Assembly (NCBI GenBank): GCA_951217055.1
Contig: OX578278.1
Span: forward strand, 44,095,574 to 44,159,573
Length of the DNA stretch: 64,000 bases
Direction of reading: 5' to 3'
Source of the DNA: Gerris lacustris
Taxonomy: Eukaryota; Arthropoda; Insecta; Hemiptera; Gerridae
Positions 51,201 through 60,200 of this stretch are shown piece by piece (position 1 is the first letter of the stretch; each line of letters opens with the position of its first letter). A program made the translations under genes and the position numbers. Under the pieces are notes generated by a model. The model saw only the letters and a program-made list of their open reading frames with translations, did no database searches and was not told the origin of the DNA.

Positions 51201-54200
51201 TAAATTATTAAGAGACGTCATATTCAAATGGTTTTTTCCTATTTAAATATATATATGAAAAAAATGAATCCTTGTATTAATGCATAAAATCATTAATCTA
51301 GATGTAGAGTAAACAATAATTTCAATCTCATGAATACTTAATAACTAGAGCGAGAGAGAGAGAAAGAAAAAATTGTCATTATAACAGAGATTATAAAGAG
51401 GTTATCAAATTATTCAAAATAAATATTAGCCTTGAATATTTAAGATTTGTGTTTAAGCCTATGAATAAAGAAGATTTAAAAGTAAAAATAAATGAATGGT
51501 CCGGCAGAATAAATAATTCATACTGTTGTGGGTTTAGGAGGGGAATTCGATCAACAAAGCAGCTGTTTCTTGTTTCTCCCTGTAAATTTAGCTTCTGATT
51601 AGTAAACAATCCGCGACTTTAGAGCCACGCCATGCTTCGGTCCTCCTGCTCGCTTCAATACATTACTATATTAAAAAAAGGTATTGAACAAACATAGTTC
51701 ACTGTATTCGTAATATAGTTATTGTTGTAATCAAAAGAAGAAGAAGTAGAATAGAGGTTACTGGAAATAATAAAATGGAATTTTCCCTAAAGTAATGACC
51801 ATTACTTTATAAAATAGGTCCAATTTTTCTGTTTATCCCAAATATTTGGAAAAAGGTTGGGCTAAGAAAGTAATTGCGTTGAATATGTTAGATTTCCTTA
51901 GAAAGTTAAACCATTAGAATTCTTGAAAAATTTACTATAAAACTATGATTATTATTTTAGGTTCTATATAAGCTGGTTCTAATAAAAAAAAAATCAAAAT
52001 CGCAGTAAATAATTTGTAAAAACGTTCATTAATCTTTATAAAATAAGCAAGTTTATTTTAATTTGTAATTAAAAAGGAAAAAAGGGAAATGTTTTTGAGC
52101 TAGCGAGGAATCAAGAAAATCATTGGGACCTTATTTGTAGAGAAAAAATTAATTAAATTACCTAAATGATATTTTAAGTAATGCTAATCTTTTTATAGAT
52201 ATTTATGAGAAAAATAATTGAAACTATTTTCCAAGATTAAGGCCATAGCTTTCCCTCAGAACTTTCAGAACTTGATATGCAACTTATGTTCAATTTCAAA
52301 CATCAACGATCTATATCAAAACTTTCTGATTTAGTTTCGCACTGTTTCCTTTGCTATCTGGACTAATTGAATATTTTTACTTTAAACCCAAGAGTTTTTT
52401 CACGAAAACACAAAATTAAGTGGGGGAGGGGGGGGGGGAGACTTTTGGACCACCCTGTATAATAAATAAACTTAATATAAATAAAAAAAAATATTATCTT
52501 TGAGAAAGACGCCAGCTTCGCCGGCGCCACATGCGTTTGCATGTCTCGCATGGCCCCTACGCCGCCGGTCCTGAATTGATTATTAAAATAACTTTTCTTA
52601 GTGTTATTATAAAAAATCAATTACAAAAAGTTGTTTTTTCTAATACCTATTTCCTATATGACTCATTTCAGGTTTCTCTACGAAGTACAAAAAGCGCCGT
52701 ACTTATTTATTTTTAAAAGTTTTGATCTGTTGGCCGATATAAATATTTTAATACATAGAAGATTTAGGCATTTTAGTAAAAAAAAAAACGTTAGTACTGG
52801 CAATATTATTAATATTCTTCAAAATTGTTATAAAAAACTCACCAGAAAGCCTCAAATAGCAGTTTTTGCAATCTAGTTTTTCAAAATCCCCGGTGCACCC
52901 CAATAATTTTTAAAAGTCGGCACCCATGAATTTATACACATTTGTCACAAAAATACAAAAAGTTTGTCTGATACAACGTGAACGATATTTTCTCATAGAC
53001 AGCGTTTTATATTTATTTGTTGTTTCGAATTTAGTAGTTACATTTATTACTCCGATGGGGAATCGATCCCAACCGCTCACCTTTGGCGTTATTGCTTTCT
53101 CCTCAAGAACTTGATTTTTCTCGGGAAAACGACTTATGGTTAGATTAATGAGTTAAATAGACTAAATTTTGATTTTTTTTTTTAACAAAATCATCGCAAC
53201 TATTTTCGAGATATTTTTTTTTTCTTCAGAGGAGGAAGTGAGCTTCAAATTTAGGGCTAAACTTATTTCTTGATTTCGCCTTGGGGTATAAGTTTCTGGA
53301 ACATGAATGCCAAATTTTATCGAAATCGCCCAGTAGTTTAGGCTCTACAGGTCAATTTTGATTTTGTAGGCAGAGACAGAAACTTTTTGGTCTTAGGGGA
53401 CCTTAAAATGTATAAATCCATCAACATCCTTTCTCTCTATAAATTGTACTTACAGTATGAGAAAGTACACTTGTGTTTGTGGCGTAAGTATCATTCTGAC
53501 GTTGTTTTATTTGATACATCAGGTTATCCGGACACTTGTGACGTACGAACCTTATTTAAAAAAAAATGCAGTTGTCTCGTTTCACTAGAGGAGCGACATA
53601 AGTTCGACCTTTCCATAAAGTGTGAATATTTAGTTTTACTACCACGAAACAGTAAGCTGTCAGTAAAATCCACGAACAACTTTGACACCAGATGCTATCA
53701 GATTCATAGTTTTTACATTTGGCACGATCAAAGAGCTGGTGTAGTAGAGTAAAAGGAACTAAAATTTATAGTCAATACAAATTTATAGTGTATATTTGTT
53801 GAAGACTCGATATCCTTTGGTTATCAGCCCCACTTGTTTACATTAAACCTATTACAACATCCTATTCAAAAAAGAAAGTAGACAAACTCACTGTCTCTCT
53901 TAGAAAAAATCTTATAGACAATTGCTTTATTCAATCAATATATAAACATATTATTTTAGCCTTTAAAGCCCAGATCAATACAACATCCGGCCCAGGATGA
54001 AGGGATTGGCCAATTTACACGTGATCATCAGTGTGAAAAATATCTCACCTCTTTAAGATCGAACTGGTATGTAAGTACTTATTGTCCAGGAGATAGCGTC
54101 CAAAAAAGTGGCTGACTAACATCAAGCTAGAATTTTGTGTATGCGTTATTTTTTACTTGTCCACAATGAATATTTGGTCGGCTAAGTTGGCCCGCGGGAC

Positions 54201-57200
54201 ATAGCTTGTAGGCAAACTGTTAAAGTGGTATACAAATAACCCTGTTCATGACTAACTCACATCAAGCTAATTTTTATACGTTGTTTAATCCATCACAATT
54301 ACTGAAAACTAATTGTCTATGTCCACCAAAAAACGTGGGACATGGCTCTGGTCCACCACTTTAAAATTGTAGTAATTTCACCTATCAAGTGACTAACTAA
54401 CATCAACTTGATTTTTGGTCAACTGACTGATTTTTTACTCAGGATCATGACAATCATATTGTCCACCAAAAAGGACGGGACATGGCCGCTGTCCACCGGT
54501 CTGAACATATCTAAATAAAATATTTTTTTGAATGACTAACATCAAGTTAATTTTTTATTTATTGCATTCGAAATTCAATTTGGAATCTATAGACGTGGTG
54601 GAAGTGTCCACCATTTTTGTTGGGACAATAAACCACCAGAGTGAAATACTGCTATTTAATTTTTAAATCAAGAAGAAATAATATTTTACCTTAAAATATT
54701 GTTAATGCAAGTTTCCTACAGCTGAAACTTTGTCCTTTCATAGAAAAGGTAAAAGACGGCCGATACAATTTCTAAAAAATAACATCTAATTCCAAGAAGC
54801 GTTCACAAACCTTGGAACAATAACACCTGAAACAACTAAAGAAGAACTTCTCACTGGAATTTGTGTGCAGAATATATAACAAAAAAAATGTAAATGAAGG
54901 ACGAAGAGAATTGTTCCTGAAATCCTACAAAGCTACAGGCCTAGATGAAAAGTTAATTAATTTACCACCTTGTGAAAGAGAATTAATGCAGCATATATTG
55001 CGATCTATATATATAACCTCTATAGGGAGCAATTCCTATCTAAGGGATACCAACATCCTTAAAGCCGACTGTGGGTGGTTTAAAAATTAAAAGCAATACA
55101 ATTTTTTATGGTTTGATATTTTTCCTCATATTTAGGACTTGTCCTTATGGGATAGTGGAGGGAAATGTTTTTTTTAGTTTTATTTTAATAATAAAATGGC
55201 CGCTATTTTGAATACGCGATATATATTTGTGATCTAAATTTCAAAACCTATAAAATGATACCCCACTCAAAAATTACAAAAATAAAAATATTGCGATCAA
55301 TTCACAGTTGCTCAATGAGTTGTGAAGTTCGCAGCATTTTTCCTGTTTTTGGGCAAAAAAAAAAAGTTTAACATTTACACCAAATTTCAAATCTCTAGCT
55401 ACAATATTTCGGGAGGTATGATTTTTAATTTTTTTTATTTTTATCAGATTATGAAGACAGAAATTATGAGCTTATCACCTAAGCAACACTGATGGCGATA
55501 CAGTATTATCATTAGAAGAGGATTCACAATTTTTTAAAAAAATAATAACATAACAATAATTAATATACATTAAAAAGTATACAATCAAAGAATTATTTAT
55601 GATTGTACAGTGATTTATACATTTTCTTGTGCAAAATTCTTAATCAGCAATCTCCAAAACCCATAATTTTGTATTTTAACAAAAATGTATATGTATATTA
55701 GAGATATAATTAATTTTTAAGTTTTAGTTTTGGAGGACAGGTAATATGTCCCAATATTTTTTTGGGACAGTACTGAATATTGAATCTGCATATTATTCTT
55801 GACTCTGAATCATTATCCGCAGGATGTTAGTCAGTCAAAGAAATATTTTATTTAGAAATATTCAGACCGGTACCGGAGGAGTCATGTCCCGGGCTTTTTT
55901 GTGGACTATATGATTTTCATGATCCTGAGTAAAAAATTAATCAGTTGACCAAAAATCAAGTTGATGTTAGTTAGTCACTTGATAGGTAAAATTACAACAA
56001 TTTTAAAGTGGTGGACACGAGCCATGTCCCACGTTTTTTGGTGGACAATTAGTATTCTGTAATTGTGATGGATTAAGCTAGGAATAGAATAAAAAAAATT
56101 TGCTTGATGTTAGTTAGTCATGAACAGGGGATTTGTATACCACTTTAACAGTTTGCCTACAAGCTATGTCCCGCGGTCCAACTTTGCCGACCACATATTC
56201 GTTGTGGACAAATAAAAAATAACATATGCTCAAAATTCTAGCTTGATGTAAGTCAGACACTTTTTTGCACACTATCTCCTGGATCTGGACTGTTAGACTT
56301 AAACTTGGTTTCAGACAAGTGGAAATACGATAACCACTAGGCTAAGTAGATCCCTTATATTATAATATATTATAGATAAAAGTAAATATAATAAAGCTAT
56401 TTTAATTGACTAATTTTTATGTATTCATTATACGAGACGTCGGCAAACTTTATTGGAATGGGCCAGATAGTTAAATCTAAGTCTAGCTAAGTCGGCAAAT
56501 AAATGTACATTATTAAATCTACGCATAGAGGAAAAAAAATAAAAAGAATAGTCTCAACTAGTGTGGTACATAGTTTCTGTGCACATACTGTACGAATTGT
56601 CACAGAATGGGATTATTAAAAGTGAGGTTGTTTGGGCCTATTTCGATTCCAACTGGGGTCACAATAACTATTATTCAATTATAAATACGCTCAGACGGTT
56701 GAAAAATATGGCCGTGACTTAAAGATATCTGGGGGCTTGGGCTCCTTAACAGAAAATTAGATTTCTTAAAAATCGGATGAGTATACTTTTGAAGAGAGTC
56801 TGCCAGTTTGCGTGGCACATAGATTAATCACGTCCTATTTTTGGACGAATGGTCTCAATTCTCAAAAAAAATTTAAAAAATTTTAATGTTTATTGTGCAC
56901 AGACGGTTGACATATATATGGGACTTATATGTCCCATATAATATATCACTCAAATTTCATCAAAATCGGATCAGTAATTTTTAAGATGTAGTTGTTGTGT
57001 TGAAAAAAAAAAATTGTGCTTAAGGGAGCAATAGAAGTAGAGTGTTGAAATTATTATTTGGCCAGCAATAGGCTAACTATGACCTACCATCCAAGTTTAA
57101 TTTAAATCGGTCCAGTAGTTTTTAGGATAAAGTTGTTGGCAAAAATGTTGATGGACTTACCGACCGACCAATTGTCAGACAGGAGAACAAAAAGGTTTCC

Positions 57201-60200
57201 TCATGTCTAAACAGATGTCTAGAATTTTTTTAAATCGGAGGCAATAGAATTTCGTTCTTCAGAACGGTCTCAATGCCTTAATTACATAAGGTAAGCTCGT
57301 AAACAAAATTCTCTATAATAAATAACTTAAGTACATAGATGGAGAGAGTTGACCCGAAAAGTAAAAAAATGCTTACAAAGAACAAGCTGGTATAGTTCAC
57401 AAATAGATGTCTAGTTAAAAAAAGATTTGTACCAGTGTGGAGAAAATTAACCGAGATAGAGCAATGGACGAATATATTATATCCTCGCATCGTCTCCATT
57501 GTCTTATACGTAGCGTAATTAAACCTATTAGAAAAAGCGCAATTCTAATGAATTCTATGCTCCCACCAAATATTGAGAATTATTATAGCATACACTCCAC
57601 CTATCAGGCCGTCTTTGGCGATAAATTAAAATAAAGAATGTTCGTAAACAAAACTACGGAATTAAAACTAGAAAAGTAGGTAATAAAGATTGTGACATTT
57701 AATAGCATTTGAAATAGATGGGCCCCAGGTGAGATATACAATTTTAGTTATTGCCCATAAACGTAGGCTTTACGGTTTCGTTTAGATCGAGCGTCTTAAA
57801 TAAAGCAGTAACAGTTTCAGAACTAACATCCACCTCTCTCTACTTATATACTCTCTATTTTCGGGATGCTAAAAAGTTTAATGAGTCTTAATAATTAAAA
57901 AAATAAAAATAAATAAATAAAAAACTGCGAAATGTCTAGAAACATGAAAGTTTTCTGCCGCAGCCAAACTTTTTGGCTTGTCGAAACCTGTGAGTTAACG
58001 GAGAATTTAGTACCATATGACATTTACGTTTGTTTGATTTAACTTTCAGCCTAGAAGTAATACTAAATGTTTGTTTAACGTCAATCACGCGTTAAAAGAA
58101 ACCGAACGTTAAAATTAAATCTAATATAGAGTTTTTCTTGAACGTTACAGGGAATTATTCAACTAAATGAATATAAACTTATCGGGTAGAATTTCAAATG
58201 TGATAATTTGTAAATGGTTGATTTTGAATGTAATAATCAGTCGAATTTTCTATAGAAATGAGAGTACATAATACAAATTTAACGTGAAGATGAATTAATT
58301 TACCTAATGATGTAGAAAATACAGCGGCCATTAGTCTGTTTATAAAAAAATCGTCGGAAAGTTTGTTTATCTAATTAAGCATTACTTAACTGTTTTTAGG
58401 CTGGAAAGTACTATTTCGCTGATTTGTCATTAAAATATTAAAAACAGGCAGGAAAGTAGTTGAAACAGTCAGGGAAACATTTCCCTGCCAAGGCAGAGGA
58501 AATACAGTGTTCATCAGTGCGTGTCATACATAACATCTGTTTTTTGTTTGTGTTTAGTTTTATTTCAATTTAGTTTTATACTTGTTTTATTACTAGCAAT
58601 GTTATATTATAGTACATTAATATATGTTTACCTAAGCTTCCATTTAAATCTTAAAGGTTCCATCTAAATAGCGTGAGTAGATAAAATATTGCATGCAACA
58701 AGGCAGCAAAGGAAACATTTCTGCTCGTGTATTCATTGCCTGCCTCTGCAGTTAATTTTCATAGCCTGTCCTCGCCTTCGGCTCTGAGGCTAACTTAATC
58801 ACTCGTCAGTAAAATTCCATTTTGCTGCCTAGTTACATAAATAACTATTTACTGTTAGTTAATTTGATATTTTTTAACTATTTCACAATGAATTTGTTTA
58901 AATTGCGAAGCCAAGCATACTAGTTATTTATAAATTATGTTTAAAACGGTTAAATAGAAAGAAATCAAATTTAAGAAATAAATAAAATACAGTGGATAAA
59001 TATACAATTTTACATTAAATCTTATAGCGTCATTGATTAGTATTTAATACTAAAAAGTCGATCTTCGACAAATCCATTACCCATTATCCTGTACCTTTGT
59101 ACGTTATTTCCTCAAATATTGGATTTCCTTTCTCTTTCTTTTTTGGAAAAATATCTTATTATGGCTTTTTTATTACGACCCCATCAAAAACTGCTTATTA
59201 CTCCATAACAGACGTGGGATCAGCTACTTTTCATACCTATATAACTTCAATTCAGAGAACTTTGAATCTTATGACTAATTTGAAAAAAATATGTATTATA
59301 CGAAAAGTGGAAATATATATTATATGATAAAGTTGATCACTTTATTAGTTTTGTAAATAATTAATTATAAATCGTTCTAAATAATAATCGTATATAATGT
59401 TAAGTAAAACCGGAATAGCTGAATATATTAAAAAAAAGTCTTACCAAATATTAAGCAAGTTGTGTCCGTGAAGAAATCCTGAGCGAGTTGGACCGAAGAG
59501 AGACAAACGTATCCACAAATCAAGCATCCGATATAACAAATCAGGGTTTTACCATGAATATTTTGATGTAGTGACGGCAAAGCACAGTAAACGACTAAGG
59601 TTATGAATAAGAATATACATGAAACCAGCATAGCCACCGACTGGATAACGTACTTGTAGTTAGTTTCTTCCAGTTGATCTTCAAAACATACCATTAGAGA
59701 ATCTTCCGCGACTGAGGTACTGGTGTTCTCGATATGTTCAAAACAATACATGGTGTTGTCGACGTATTGTGAAATTGAAGGATAATACATAGATCCATTG
59801 GAACTAAGTAGGACCTCCGATTTTTCTATGTATTTACCCCTGAGGTCGCATGGATCTCCGTAGAAATAAGCTAATTCAGAAACTGAAATGTTTTCCTGAA
59901 GCAATTTAAAGGCCAATCTGGGGCCTGAATGTCCCCCATATTTTGTACAATTTTTATTGCTGTATATTTCACCGTCGGGACAACACTTACGGATGCATAG
60001 ACGTTGCGAACATATTAACTCAGGGTCCATGCAGGCACGGACAACAAGAATCTTGTGGCGTTCAGTAAAGTCTATACAGATGTCGTCAGGGTTCATAATG
60101 ACTGATCTGTTACTACCCTTCTCTCTGAATCTTATAGACTCCGACTCTTCTCTCCAGACATTGTCTTGCGGAATTAAATGATCTACGAGAACTCCATCAC

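Larger units (their letters stand above)
47133..59444. other. Receptor intron 1
   Basis: A 12.3-kb intron between the ectodomain/TM2 exon and the TM3 exon. Listed separately are two SINEs and a split one, a 56-bp palindrome and several interspersed repeats. Regions 47800-48300, 50830-52400 and 57650-58680 hold AT-rich DNA in which I recognise nothing, apart from a poly-G tract near 47810 and a GA-rich stretch near 51350. Confidence 0.6.

Noticed and set aside
53387..53752. 121-codon open frame on the plus strand
   Set aside because: It starts inside an interspersed repeat, shows no recognisable domain or signal peptide, and codon use looks random; too weak to call.
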